A stretch of DNA of 61,276 bases, taken from NCBI GenBank assembly GCA_002377645.1, contig DFQF01000074.1, positions 1-61,276 on the forward strand, in the 5' to 3' direction. Positions 27,349 through 35,720 of this stretch are shown here, piece by piece (position 1 is the first letter of the stretch; the number at the start of each line of letters is the position of its first letter). This stretch comes from Nitrospinaceae bacterium UBA3496. GTDB taxonomy: Bacteria; UBA8248. The translations under genes and the position numbers were made by a program. The notes under the pieces are model-generated. The model worked only from the letters and a program-made list of their open reading frames with translations, ran no database searches and had not been told where the DNA came from.

Positions 27349-28671
27349 ATGGAAGAAATTAAAAAAATAGCTTTAGAATTTATTGAAAGTCAAAAAGGAG
27401 AGGCAAAACAGATTTCTCGTGAGATTTGGAATTTTGCAGAAATAGCTCTAGAGGAATTCAAAAGTTCCGAATTACTTGTTGAGATCCTTCAGCAATACGG
27501 ATTTGACGTACAATACGGAATTGGGGATCTTCCAACTGCTTTTATTGCAACTTGGGGAGATTCTGGTCCAACTATTGGTATTTTAGGCGAATATGATGCA
27601 CTCCCTCACTGCGGAAACCAACATGACAAAAATGGACACGGCTGTGGACACAATTTGTTTGGAACTGCGTGTGTTTACGCCGCAATTTCTATATCTAAAG
27701 CACTAGAAAGAACTAAAACACCAGGTAAAGTTGTTTGCTTTGGATGCCCCGCAGAAGAAACTCTAGAAGGAAAAGTCTATATGGCTCGTGATGGTGCATT
27801 TGAAGGATTAGACGCAGTACTAACATGGCATCCTCATTGGGCAAACTATGCTAGGGGTGGAAGTTCAAATGCAATGGACTCAATGGTTTTCGAATTTCAT
27901 GGGAAAAGTTCGCATGCTGCAAGAGACCCATGGAATGGCAGAAGTGCATTAGATGGAATAGAAATCATGAACTACGGTGTCAATATGATGCGTGAACATA
28001 TTATTGAAGAAGCAAGAATTCACTATGTAATAAGGGATGGAGGAGTCCAGCCAAATGTAGTTCCTTCGTATTCACGAGTTTGGTATTACGTAAGAGCACC
28101 GAAACGCTCAATAGTAGATGAACTAAGTAGAAGGGTACGTCAATGCGCCCAAGCTGGCGCTATAGCTTCTGAAACAGAATTTAAGGAAACTCTTTTGACG
28201 GGAGTGTATGAAACTTTACCTAATTTAGCTCTTGCTAACTGTATACAAAGAAATCTTGAATTGGTAGGAGGACATAAATACAACAATGAAGAAAAAGATT
28301 TTGCCAAGGAATTAGGTTTCGAAGATCCCCTATTTGAAGAAATTCTTCCTTTAAATTTAGAGCATACTCGTCCTAGTAATGAACGTGGCAATGTGAGCTG
28401 GCTTGCACCTCTTGGAAGTTTTTACACTGCATGCCACGCACCAGGAACCCCCGGTCATCATTGGCTAGCCACCCAGCAATATGGAATGGAAATAGGAGAA
28501 AAAGGAATGGAAACCGCTGCAAAAACAATCGCCACATCTGCTTTAGAACTTATTTGCAATCCTGATGTTCTTAGTGAAGTTCAAAAAGAATTTAAAGAAA
28601 AAACAAAAGAATTTGTATATGACCCATTAGTACCAAAGGGACAAAAACCCAATCCTCTAGGGATCAGATAG
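27349..28671 (+). CDS. M20-family amidohydrolase (AbgB-like)
   Basis: A 440-residue metallo-amidohydrolase. Metal-site elements are GEYDALPHCG, NGHGCGHNLFGTACV, CPAEETLEGK, LTWHPHWAN and the late ACHAPGTPGHHW. The embedded dimerisation/lid domain starts FHGKSSHAARDPWNG. This matches p-aminobenzoyl-glutamate hydrolase subunit B-like enzymes, which split acyl-amino acids. It follows the CocE-type gene by nine bases with GAGG before the ATG, so the two hydrolases probably act on related amide or ester substrates. Confidence 0.88.
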   Translation: MEEIKKIALEFIESQKGEAKQISREIWNFAEIALEEFKSSELLVEILQQYGFDVQYGIGDLPTAFIATWGDSGPTIGILGEYDALPHCGNQHDKNGHGCGHNLFGTACVYAAISISKALERTKTPGKVVCFGCPAEETLEGKVYMARDGAFEGLDAVLTWHPHWANYARGGSSNAMDSMVFEFHGKSSHAARDPWNGRSALDGIEIMNYGVNMMREHIIEEARIHYVIRDGGVQPNVVPSYSRVWYYVRAPKRSIVDELSRRVRQCAQAGAIASETEFKETLLTGVYETLPNLALANCIQRNLELVGGHKYNNEEKDFAKELGFEDPLFEEILPLNLEHTRPSNERGNVSWLAPLGSFYTACHAPGTPGHHWLATQQYGMEIGEKGMETAAKTIATSALELICNPDVLSEVQKEFKEKTKEFVYDPLVPKGQKPNPLGIR

Positions 28672-28688
28672 ACATTTTGAAAAAAACA

Positions 28689-29159
28689 TTAATGACATCC
28701 GCCTGTGATCCCACGCTTTAGAAAATAACTCTGATGATATTCTTCAGCAGGCCAAAAAGTAGTCGCTCTAGTTATCTCTGTTACAATTGGGTTAGAAAAT
28801 TTTCCTGAATTATTCCATTTTTCGCGAGAAATTTGCGCTAATTTCTCTTCATCAACCTCAGCAAAAAAGATAGCTGAGCGATATTGTTCTCCTATGTCAG
28901 GTCCTTGCCTATTTAACGTTGTAGGATCATGTAAATTCCAAAAACAATCTAGTAACTCTTCATAAGTAATTATAGTAGGATCAAATTCAACCCTAACAGC
29001 CTCTGCATGACCTGTACTTGAATAACACACTTCTTCGTATGTCGGATTTTCTTTACTCCCACCAATATATCCTACAGAAGTCTTTAAAACTCCATTTAAA
29101 CTTTGAAAAGTAGACTCTACTCCCCAAAAACAACCAGCAGCAAAAATAGCAACAGACAA
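28689..29159 (-). CDS. msrA: Peptide methionine sulfoxide reductase A
   Basis: A 156-residue MsrA reducing methionine-S-sulfoxide. The active site AAGCFWGVES carries a normal Cys codon, not TGA, although MsrA is a selenoprotein in some organisms. GYIGGSKENPTYEEVCYSST and GHAEAVRVEFDP follow, and the protein ends GITGGCH. The start is best placed at TTG 29159, 8 bases after GGAGG; the TTG at 29174 overlaps the ribosome binding site itself. It lies 35 bases after selD, so the two are probably co-transcribed. Confidence 0.93.
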   Translation of the reverse strand: MSVAIFAAGCFWGVESTFQSLNGVLKTSVGYIGGSKENPTYEEVCYSSTGHAEAVRVEFDPTIITYEELLDCFWNLHDPTTLNRQGPDIGEQYRSAIFFAEVDEEKLAQISREKWNNSGKFSNPIVTEITRATTFWPAEEYHQSYFLKRGITGGCH

Positions 29160-29194
29160 TTTCAAAACCTCCAATTAAATTATTTTTTTGAAAA

Positions 29195-30286
29195 TTAAAG
29201 GTTAACCGTTATTTTTCTTTCTTTTCCTTCCACTACTTCTCCTATTATAGACGAACAAGAAGAACCAGTAGAAATCAATTTTTGTATCATCTCCTCAGAC
29301 CTTGAAGGTTCTACAGCAATTATCAAACCTCCAGAAGTTTGAGCATCGTTCAGAACGGCAATCATATTTTGGTCTAATTTATCTGAATAAGAAACAAAAG
29401 AACTAGTCCACTCTCTATTTCTTTCTCCACCTCCAGCTGTACCTTGAATAGCGTGAGATAAAACTCCTTCAAAAAGAGGTATATCTGAAAATGAAATCTC
29501 AGCATCTAATCCACTTGCATCAAGTATATTGTGAAGGTGTCCTAAAAGTCCAAAACCAGTTACGTCGGTACAAGCATTGACTGGAAATTTCAACATAACT
29601 TCGCTAGCGGTTTTGTTAAGAGTTTTCATTGAATTAATAGATTCCTCAAAAACACCTTCCTTTAATTTGTTATTTTTAGATTTAAGCACTCTTGAAATTT
29701 TTTTTATAGGACTAGTACTTTTGTTGAGATTCGTAATTATTCCCGTTCCTATTTTCTTTGTCAAAATCAATTTGTCTCCAGGTTTCGCCCCGCTATTTAA
29801 AATCATATCTTTAGGCTCTATAACCCCAGTTACAGCAATCCCGTACTTTGGTTCTTGATCATCTACACTATGACCACCTAAGATAACAGCCCCTGATTCG
29901 CGAACTTTCTCGGCTCCTCCGGAAAGGATCAAGCTTAATATATCCATTCCCAAATTACACGGGAAAGACACTAAACTCAGAGCAGTAACCGGTCTAGCTC
30001 CTATCGTATAACAGTCACTAAGAGCATTTGCAGCAGCGATCTGTCCAAAATCAAAGGGGTCATCAACAATTGGAGTGAAAAAATCTACAGTCTGAACAAT
30101 TGCCAAGTCTTCTCTTAATTTGTATACACCAGTGTCATCACAAGGATTTGTCCCATAAATTAAATTTGGATCTACAAATGGTTCAAATCCTGACAGGGCT
30201 TTTCTGAGGTCCTCCGGACCAATTTTTGAACCTCAACCACCCGCTTTAACCATACTCGTCAAAAAAACTTTTTTTTCATTCTTCAT
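29195..30286 (-). CDS. selD: Selenophosphate synthetase, selenocysteine-containing
   Basis: Reading through one in-frame TGA gives a 363-residue SelD that makes selenophosphate from selenide and ATP. The ATG at 30286 starts MKNEKKVFLTSMVKAGG, then TGA at 30235-30233 (codon 18), then GSKIGPEDL. The TGA falls exactly on the catalytic Cys/Sec of the GG-C/U-x-x-K motif, with the conserved lysine in place. The second cysteine of the E. coli CGC motif is Ser here. ATP/metal motifs follow: GTNPCDDTGV, VQTVDFFTPIVDDP, LGGHSVDD and TDVTGFGLLGH. The frame after the TGA reaches the normal C-terminus. Normal start prediction (30106) would lose the active site. It is followed by msrA and divergent from a dehydrogenase. 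Confidence 0.94.
30205..30235 (-). promoter_or_regulatory. SECIS-like hairpin of selD
   Basis: Directly after the selenocysteine TGA, two mutually exclusive hairpins can form. The compact one is GGTCC (30220-30216), loop GGA, GGACC (30212-30208), with the loop 18 bases past the TGA. The long one pairs TGAGGT (30235-30230) with ACCTCA (30210-30205). Position and a G-rich apical loop fit the loose bacterial SECIS pattern that SelB recognises. The assignment rests on pattern and context. Confidence 0.6.
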
Positions 30287-30469
30287 TAAATTAATCCCAA
30301 AAAAACATATACAAAAATATATTTTTATTATCGTAGAAAGGAAGCGATTAGAAAACCACAAAAATTAAATACCATTCTATTTGCAAAAAAAAATCAAAAG
30401 AAATGTTTTTTTTTATTTAATCTTAGTAAAATCTATTTTGGAATTTTTCATATAAACAAGGCAAAAAAA

Positions 30470-31438
30470 ATGAAAATTATCATATCTGACGATTATCAAA
30501 GAGCAATCGAATCTTTAGAATGTTTTCATAAAATTGCACATCACGATGTAGTCATTCATAACAATACTGTTTTTGAAACTGAAGATTTAGTTAAAAGATT
30601 TTATGAAGCAGAAGGAATTGTTCTCATAAGACAACGCACAAAGATTAATGAAGAACTTCTATCAAAACTCCCAAACTTGAAAATTATCAGTGCAACTGGA
30701 GCGAATTATGCTGGTCACATAGATGTAGAAGCTTGTTCAAAATATAACGTAGCAGTTGCTGCAGGCGGAAGCGGAACACGTTCAACTTGTGAACTAGCCT
30801 GGGGACTGATAATTTCGAGCATGCGCTCTATTCCCAAAGAAGTTTCAAGCTTAAAAAATGGTGGATGGCAAAGTTCACTTGGTGAAGATTTAAATGGAAA
30901 AACAATCGGTATATATGCTTACGGAAAAATAGGAAGACAAATGGCACAAATTGCAAATGCATTTAATATGAATGTTCTGATTTGGGGCAGAGAATCATCA
31001 ATGGAAAAAGCACAAGAAGATGGATTCAACTTTGCAAAAAATAGAGAATATTTTTTTTCTACCTCAGATATTATAAGTATTCACCTGCCTTTAAAAAAAG
31101 AGACCGAAGGGATTATAACTTCAGAGGATCTTGCTCTCATGAAAACGAACTCTGTTTTCGTAAATACAAGTCGTGCAAAAATCATAAAATCAGGAGATTT
31201 AGAAAAAGCGCTCCTTGAAGGCAGGCCTGGATTTGCATGTGTCGATGTTTATGAAAAAGAACCAATCTACAATTCGCAAAATTCATTTATCCAAATGAAA
31301 AATACATTATGTACCCCTCACTTAGGATATGTTACTAGAGGAACATATGAAAAATATTTTGGACTTGCTTTTGATCAAATAAACTCTTTTTGTGAAGGAA
31401 AACCGATTAATCTGGTAAACCCAGAAATTTTAAAATAG
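30470..31438 (+). CDS. D-2-hydroxyacid dehydrogenase family protein
   Basis: A 322-residue NAD-dependent dehydrogenase of the phosphoglycerate/D-lactate dehydrogenase group. The catalytic Arg is in VNTSRAKII, Glu in DVYEKEPIYN and His in TPHLGYVTRG. The nucleotide-binding loop reads IGIYAYGKIGRQM, in which the first glycine of the usual GxGxxG is alanine. SGTRSTCELAWGLI is the usual helix after the first crossover. Length is normal. The substrate is not predictable. It is divergent from selD and lies 44 bases upstream of the acyl-CoA dehydrogenase. Confidence 0.87.
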   Translation: MKIIISDDYQRAIESLECFHKIAHHDVVIHNNTVFETEDLVKRFYEAEGIVLIRQRTKINEELLSKLPNLKIISATGANYAGHIDVEACSKYNVAVAAGGSGTRSTCELAWGLIISSMRSIPKEVSSLKNGGWQSSLGEDLNGKTIGIYAYGKIGRQMAQIANAFNMNVLIWGRESSMEKAQEDGFNFAKNREYFFSTSDIISIHLPLKKETEGIITSEDLALMKTNSVFVNTSRAKIIKSGDLEKALLEGRPGFACVDVYEKEPIYNSQNSFIQMKNTLCTPHLGYVTRGTYEKYFGLAFDQINSFCEGKPINLVNPEILK

Positions 31439-31482
31439 AATTAATATGAAAATATTTTCAATTTAACAGATAGGGGATCACC

Positions 31483-32625
31483 GTGGATTTTGAATTTGAT
31501 GAAAAACAGAAATTAATGCAAAGAACTTTAGATGATTTGCTCAAAAGAGTTTGTCCCCAAGAATATTCTATGGAATGTGACGAAAAAGGCGAAGCACCAA
31601 TGGAAGCCTATAAAGAAATGGCTAAAGATGGATGGATTGGGGTATCTACTCCTGAAGAATTTGGGGGTATGGGAGGAAATGAAATTGATATGTCTATAGT
31701 TTTAGAAACCGCGGGACATCATTATCTAGATTTGGGAACTATGATTTTTCGGAATATCTGCTATGGATGTGATGCAATCTTAACAAGTGGAACTCCAGAA
31801 CAGAAGAAAAAATTTGTAACTTCAACCGTCAAGGGAGAAACTTACTTTGCATTCAGTTTAACCGAACCCGATGCAGGCTCTGATGCTGCTTCTATTATAA
31901 CCCGAGCAGATAGAGAACAGGACGTTTTCAAAATTACTGGAACGAAAAATTATACTTCTGGCATGCCTATAGCTACAGATGTTTTAGTTGCAGTCAGAAC
32001 AAACAAAAACGCAAAAAAACATGAAGGAATTACCAACTTCATCATCCCTGCCGATAGAGAAGGTATTGAATGGAAAAAACTGCGTTTGATGGGACATAGA
32101 GCAATGGGAACATGTGAAGTTCATTACAATGGTGTCGAAGCTTCAGAAACAGAAATTTTAGGAGATCTAGATGATGGATGGAATGGATTAATGAAATACA
32201 TTACAACAGAGAGATTATGTCTATCTGCAGCCAGAACAGGTGCTGCAGCAAGCGCTCTAAAAATGGCGATAAAACACGCTCAAGAACGGCATCAATTTGG
32301 AAGACCTATTGGAAAGTTTCAAGCTGTTAGCCACATGATTACGGAAATGCATACTCTAGTAGATACTGCTCGATTGCAAGTTTATAGATTTGCATGGCTT
32401 GCCTCCCAAGGTCATGCTGGGAGGTTAGAAGCTGCCACCCTAAAACTATACGCTGCTGAGGCCTATAAAAAAGTTGCAGATTTAGGTGTACAAGTACTAG
32501 GAGGATATGGATATAGTGCAGAATTTCCAATGGAAAGACATTATAGAGATGCGCGCCTTGCGACTATTGGAGCAGGTTCAAGTGAAATTCAAAGGAATAT
32601 TATTGCAAAGGAATTAGGACTGTAG
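31483..32625 (+). CDS. Acyl-CoA dehydrogenase, copy 1
   Basis: A 380-residue FAD enzyme with the classical three-domain layout: an N-terminal helical domain (FDEKQKLMQRTLDDLL), the beta-domain signature FSLTEPDAGSDAASI, and the C-terminal QVLGGYGYSAEFPMERHYRD and GSSEIQRNII. It oxidises an acyl-CoA to the 2-enoyl-CoA and passes electrons to ETF. The GTG start has AGGGGA before it. It leads a plus-strand cluster with two hot-dog dehydratases and a CoA-transferase, matching an acyl-CoA oxidation/hydration module. Confidence 0.92.
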   Translation: MDFEFDEKQKLMQRTLDDLLKRVCPQEYSMECDEKGEAPMEAYKEMAKDGWIGVSTPEEFGGMGGNEIDMSIVLETAGHHYLDLGTMIFRNICYGCDAILTSGTPEQKKKFVTSTVKGETYFAFSLTEPDAGSDAASIITRADREQDVFKITGTKNYTSGMPIATDVLVAVRTNKNAKKHEGITNFIIPADREGIEWKKLRLMGHRAMGTCEVHYNGVEASETEILGDLDDGWNGLMKYITTERLCLSAARTGAAASALKMAIKHAQERHQFGRPIGKFQAVSHMITEMHTLVDTARLQVYRFAWLASQGHAGRLEAATLKLYAAEAYKKVADLGVQVLGGYGYSAEFPMERHYRDARLATIGAGSSEIQRNIIAKELGL

Positions 32626-32663
32626 TAACTATTTATAACAAATTAAAATTTCAGGAGTAATAA

Positions 32664-33131
32664 ATGGCTTTAGATTTAAAAGTTTTAGAAATGGATTTCC
32701 CTGAATTTGAAATTTTAGTTGAAAGAGGAAAAATAAGAGAATACGTCTCTGTTTTGGGACTGGAAGACCCTGTTCATTTTGATGTTCAGGCGGCAAAAGA
32801 TGCAGGGTATAATGATCTGTTAGCACCAGCAACATTTACTAGACAGTTCTGGCATGAAAATAACGAAAATGACCCTATGCAACATTTAGGTTATGACCCA
32901 AAAAGAAGACTGCATGGGGAACAAGAATTTGAATATTTCAAACCCTTGACTGCTGGAATGACATTGAAAGGAAAAAACGTGATCGTCTCCCACAAAGAGA
33001 AAGAAGGAAAACGGGGTGGAAAAATGACATTTGTTGTCATTGAAACTAAATTTTTAGACGAAAATGGGGAACTAGTCCAAATCGCAAGAAGGACTTTGAT
33101 TGAAACCGCGGCTCCCCCTAAAAATAATTAA
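32664..33131 (+). CDS. FAS1-like hot-dog dehydratase domain (MaoC N-type), pair 1
   Basis: A 155-residue hot-dog protein related to the N-terminal half of two-domain MaoC dehydratases: EFEILVERGKIREYVSVLGL, LLAPATFTRQFWHENN, GEQEFEYFKPLTAGM, and GKMTFVVIETKFLDENGE. This half typically lacks catalytic residues and shapes the substrate tunnel. It is followed 14 bases later by the MaoC gene that carries the catalytic motif, so the two should form a heteromeric enoyl-CoA hydratase. A paralogue lies at 35229-35678. Confidence 0.85.
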   Translation: MALDLKVLEMDFPEFEILVERGKIREYVSVLGLEDPVHFDVQAAKDAGYNDLLAPATFTRQFWHENNENDPMQHLGYDPKRRLHGEQEFEYFKPLTAGMTLKGKNVIVSHKEKEGKRGGKMTFVVIETKFLDENGELVQIARRTLIETAAPPKNN

Positions 33132-33145
33132 AGGAATATATTAAA

Positions 33146-33571
33146 ATGACATTTGTTAAAGAAGAAATTCTCTGGGAAAAAATAAATGAAGGTGATGAAA
33201 AAGAACTCACTGTTGGACCAATTACTAGAACGGATTTAGTGAAATATGCAGGTGCTAGTGGAGACTTTAATCCTAATCATCATGACGAAATCTACTCTAT
33301 ACGCTCTGGTTTCGAAAAACCATTCGCACACGGAATGTTACAAGGAGGCATCCTAAGTCGTCTAATTACAGATTGGTTTGGAGTAGAAACTTTACGATAT
33401 TTCAGACTTCGTTTTAGTGCACAAACCTGGCCAGGAGATACAATAAACTGCAAAGCAAAAGTAATTAATAAAATAGAAGAAGAAAACTCCATAGAAATAG
33501 AAGCAGAAGCAACAAATGCAAGTAATGTTCTCTTAATTAAAGCGAAAGCGAAAGTAGAAATCAAAAAATGA
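33146..33571 (+). CDS. MaoC-like enoyl-CoA hydratase, pair 1
   Basis: A 141-residue hot-dog protein with the hydratase-2 motif in YAGASGDFNPNHHDE, containing the catalytic Asp and His, and a nearby SGFEKPFAHGML. It should add water to a trans-2-enoyl-CoA, in partnership with the preceding FAS1-like subunit. It overlaps the CoA-transferase start by four bases (ATGA). The paralogue at 34789-35214 has the same motif (FAGASGDFNPNHHD). Confidence 0.9.
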   Translation: MTFVKEEILWEKINEGDEKELTVGPITRTDLVKYAGASGDFNPNHHDEIYSIRSGFEKPFAHGMLQGGILSRLITDWFGVETLRYFRLRFSAQTWPGDTINCKAKVINKIEEENSIEIEAEATNASNVLLIKAKAKVEIKK

Positions 33572-34770
33572 AATTTTTACAAGATTACAGGATAATAGAT
33601 TTAGGCCAAGTAATTGCAGGAACAATCGGAGGACTTATTCTTGCTGATTTTGGTGCAGATGTAATAAAGGTTGAGTCCCCTAGTGGGGATATAGGCAGGA
33701 ATCCTAACATAGCAGGTGTAGGAGACGTTTCGGGAATTTTTCTTACTTTTAATAGAGGAAAAAAGGGTTTAGTCATAGACCTAAAAAATGAAGAAGGAAA
33801 AAAAGTTTTTCTTGATTTAGTTGCTGTATCTGATGCAGTTATCGCTAATTTCAGACCCGGCACACTTGATCGCCTTGGGATAGGTTTTAAAGAAATGAAA
33901 AAACACAATTCCGAAATAATTTTTGTTGACTCAAGTGGTTATGGTGAAGAAGGTCCCTGGAGAGATAAACCTGCTTTTGATGTTGTTGAGCAGGCCATGA
34001 GTGGTCATATGGCTATTACAGGAGAACCTGGTGGACCACCATTAAGAAATGGCTCTCCAACTGCAGATATTTCTACTGCTTTATACACTGCTATTGCATG
34101 TATGGCTGGACTCCTTGGAAAACAAAAAGGAAAGGGAGCAAAACATTTTGAGGTTCCTATGTTTGATGTCCAACTATCTATGCTTGGTTACATCTCAACT
34201 ATGTATCTAAATAATGGAGATATTCCTGAACCTCCAGGTAGTGCACATGAATATATGGTTCCTTATCAAGCATTTCCAACTGCTACAATCCACATTGTTT
34301 TATCTCCCAGGGAAGAAAGATTTTATAAGAAAATGTGTGAAGTGATGAATATTCCTGAATACGCAACAGACCCCCGATTTCTAACAAACGATTTACGTGT
34401 CAAAAACAAAAATGAGCTATTACCAAAACTGAAAGAAATATTGCTTCAAAAACCTGGAGAAGAGTGGTGTAAACTATTTGAAGCTGCAGGAGTCCCTGCA
34501 GCTCCCGTCAATACTCTTGACAGAGCACTAGACAACGAACAAGTTGAGCAAAGAGGTTTGATTAAAACTTTCAAATACCCTGGATCGGGGGATGTGAGAG
34601 TGGTTGGGAACCCAATTATGGACATGGGCAGTGAAAAAAGTTCTACATGTGAACCTGCTCCTATGCACGGAGAACATACGATAGAAATTTTGAGAGAAAC
34701 CCTCGGATATCAAAAAGAGAAAATTGATTCGCTTCTAGAAAATAATGTTGTTCAAACCGAAAAAAAATAA
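33568..34770 (+). CDS. CaiB/BaiF family (class III) CoA-transferase, copy 1
   Basis: A 400-residue class III CoA-transferase: YRIIDLGQVIAGTIGGLILA at the N-terminus, FGADVIKVESPSGD, NRGKKGLVIDLKNEEGKKVF, and the catalytic Asp in KPAFDVVEQAMSGHMAITG. It moves CoA between an acyl-CoA and a free acid through an Asp-linked anhydride. Its operon with an acyl-CoA dehydrogenase and hydratase suggests it activates the acid those enzymes use. Mesaconyl-CoA transferase-like and carnitine or oxalate types all fit; none can be chosen. AT-rich 18-base gap to the convergent MaoC gene. Confidence 0.9.
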   Translation: MKFLQDYRIIDLGQVIAGTIGGLILADFGADVIKVESPSGDIGRNPNIAGVGDVSGIFLTFNRGKKGLVIDLKNEEGKKVFLDLVAVSDAVIANFRPGTLDRLGIGFKEMKKHNSEIIFVDSSGYGEEGPWRDKPAFDVVEQAMSGHMAITGEPGGPPLRNGSPTADISTALYTAIACMAGLLGKQKGKGAKHFEVPMFDVQLSMLGYISTMYLNNGDIPEPPGSAHEYMVPYQAFPTATIHIVLSPREERFYKKMCEVMNIPEYATDPRFLTNDLRVKNKNELLPKLKEILLQKPGEEWCKLFEAAGVPAAPVNTLDRALDNEQVEQRGLIKTFKYPGSGDVRVVGNPIMDMGSEKSSTCEPAPMHGEHTIEILRETLGYQKEKIDSLLENNVVQTEKK

Positions 34771-34788
34771 GATTCAAAAATCAAGTTT

Positions 34789-35214
34789 TTAACCTTCGGG
34801 GACTGCAGTTAGTGTCCCCTGAACTAGCTTAATTCCGTTTTGATTGTTTACTTCTGCGTCTATTTCTATAATATTTTTACCCGATTCTTCATACTGCTTT
34901 ACTACTCTACCTTTACAAGTAAGCAAATCGCCTGGCCAAGCCTGAGAGACAAAACGAATTTCAAATCTTCGAAAAGAGGTGGGACCAAGATTCTCAATTA
35001 ACATTCTCGATAGATAACCTAATGAAAGAGGTCCCATAGCAAAAACTTTCTCAAAACCACTTCTAATAGCAAAAATTTCATCATGATGATTAGGATTAAA
35101 ATCACCCGAGGCTCCAGCAAAACGAACAATATCAGTACGAGTTATAGGACCAACGTCCAGAGAAAGTTCCGTTCCAGGTGTTAATTCATTGGATTTTTTA
35201 TACATTCGTGCCAT
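34789..35214 (-). CDS. MaoC-like enoyl-CoA hydratase, pair 2
   Basis: A 141-residue hot-dog hydratase with FAGASGDFNPNHHDE, the Asp/His catalytic motif, closely similar to the gene at 33146-33571. The start is best set at ATG 35214 (MARMYKKSNELTPG), which has AAAGGAG 5 bases upstream; a TTG at 35232 overlapping the previous stop is less likely. Downstream partner of the FAS1-like gene at 35229-35678. Opposite orientation to pair 1 creates a mirror-image arrangement around the CoA-transferase. Confidence 0.9.
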   Translation of the reverse strand: MARMYKKSNELTPGTELSLDVGPITRTDIVRFAGASGDFNPNHHDEIFAIRSGFEKVFAMGPLSLGYLSRMLIENLGPTSFRRFEIRFVSQAWPGDLLTCKGRVVKQYEESGKNIIEIDAEVNNQNGIKLVQGTLTAVPEG

Positions 35215-35228
35215 AGAATCTCCTTTTG

Positions 35229-35678
35229 TCAACCTGTTTCAATCAGAGTACGAAAATCTATTTGAACAATCTCCCCATCTTCGTCTCTAAATTCTGTTTT
35301 AATTACCACAAAAGTCATTTCACCTCCTTTTCTTCCTTTTTTTACTTCCGAGGATACAACAGAATTTTTTCCAATTAGCTTCATCCCGGCAAAAATTGGT
35401 TTGATGTATTCAAATCTGTATCCCCCTAAAAGTCTTTTTCCTAGATCAAAACCAAGATGACGCATTGGATCATTATCATCGTTGTCAAACCAAAACTGTC
35501 TCGTGAAAGTAGGAGGTGCAACCAAATTTGGATAGCCAGCCTCTTTCGCAGCATCCACATCAGTATAAACAGGATCTTTTAATCCTAAAGCTTTGGCATA
35601 TTCACGAATTTTGCCTGTTTCTACAATAAATTCAAATTCTTTGAAATTTCTGTCGAGAACTGACTTATCGAAAGGCAT
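35229..35678 (-). CDS. FAS1-like hot-dog dehydratase domain (MaoC N-type), pair 2
   Basis: A 149-residue paralogue of the gene at 32664-33131, sharing EFEFIVETGKIREYAKALGL, LVAPPTFTRQFWFDN, NDPMRHLGFD, and GEMTFVVIKTEFRDEDGE. AAAGGA lies before the ATG. Expected to pair with the MaoC gene that follows by 14 bases. Having two different pairs suggests two acyl-CoA substrates. Located 42 bases downstream of the OsmC-like selenoprotein gene, in the same direction. Confidence 0.85.
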   Translation of the reverse strand: MPFDKSVLDRNFKEFEFIVETGKIREYAKALGLKDPVYTDVDAAKEAGYPNLVAPPTFTRQFWFDNDDNDPMRHLGFDLGKRLLGGYRFEYIKPIFAGMKLIGKNSVVSSEVKKGRKGGEMTFVVIKTEFRDEDGEIVQIDFRTLIETG

Positions 35679-35720
35679 AACGAAATCCTTTTTAAAAATA
35701 TATTATTCTAATTAATATAT

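Noticed and set aside
28689..29159. MsrA as a third selenoprotein
   Set aside because: The active-site codon in GCFWG is a normal Cys codon and no in-frame TGA interrupts the gene.
29157..29174. msrA start at TTG 29174 as predicted by longest frame
   Set aside because: That codon overlaps the TTGGAGG ribosome binding site; TTG 29159 lies 8 bases behind it and gives the usual MSVAIFAAGCFWG start.
30286..30470. Promoters between divergent selD and the hydroxyacid dehydrogenase
   Set aside because: The sequence is almost all A/T, and no pair of boxes stands out above chance.
34770..34800. Possible terminator between CoA-transferase and convergent MaoC genes
   Set aside because: The only inverted repeat is A/T-only and too weak to support a call.
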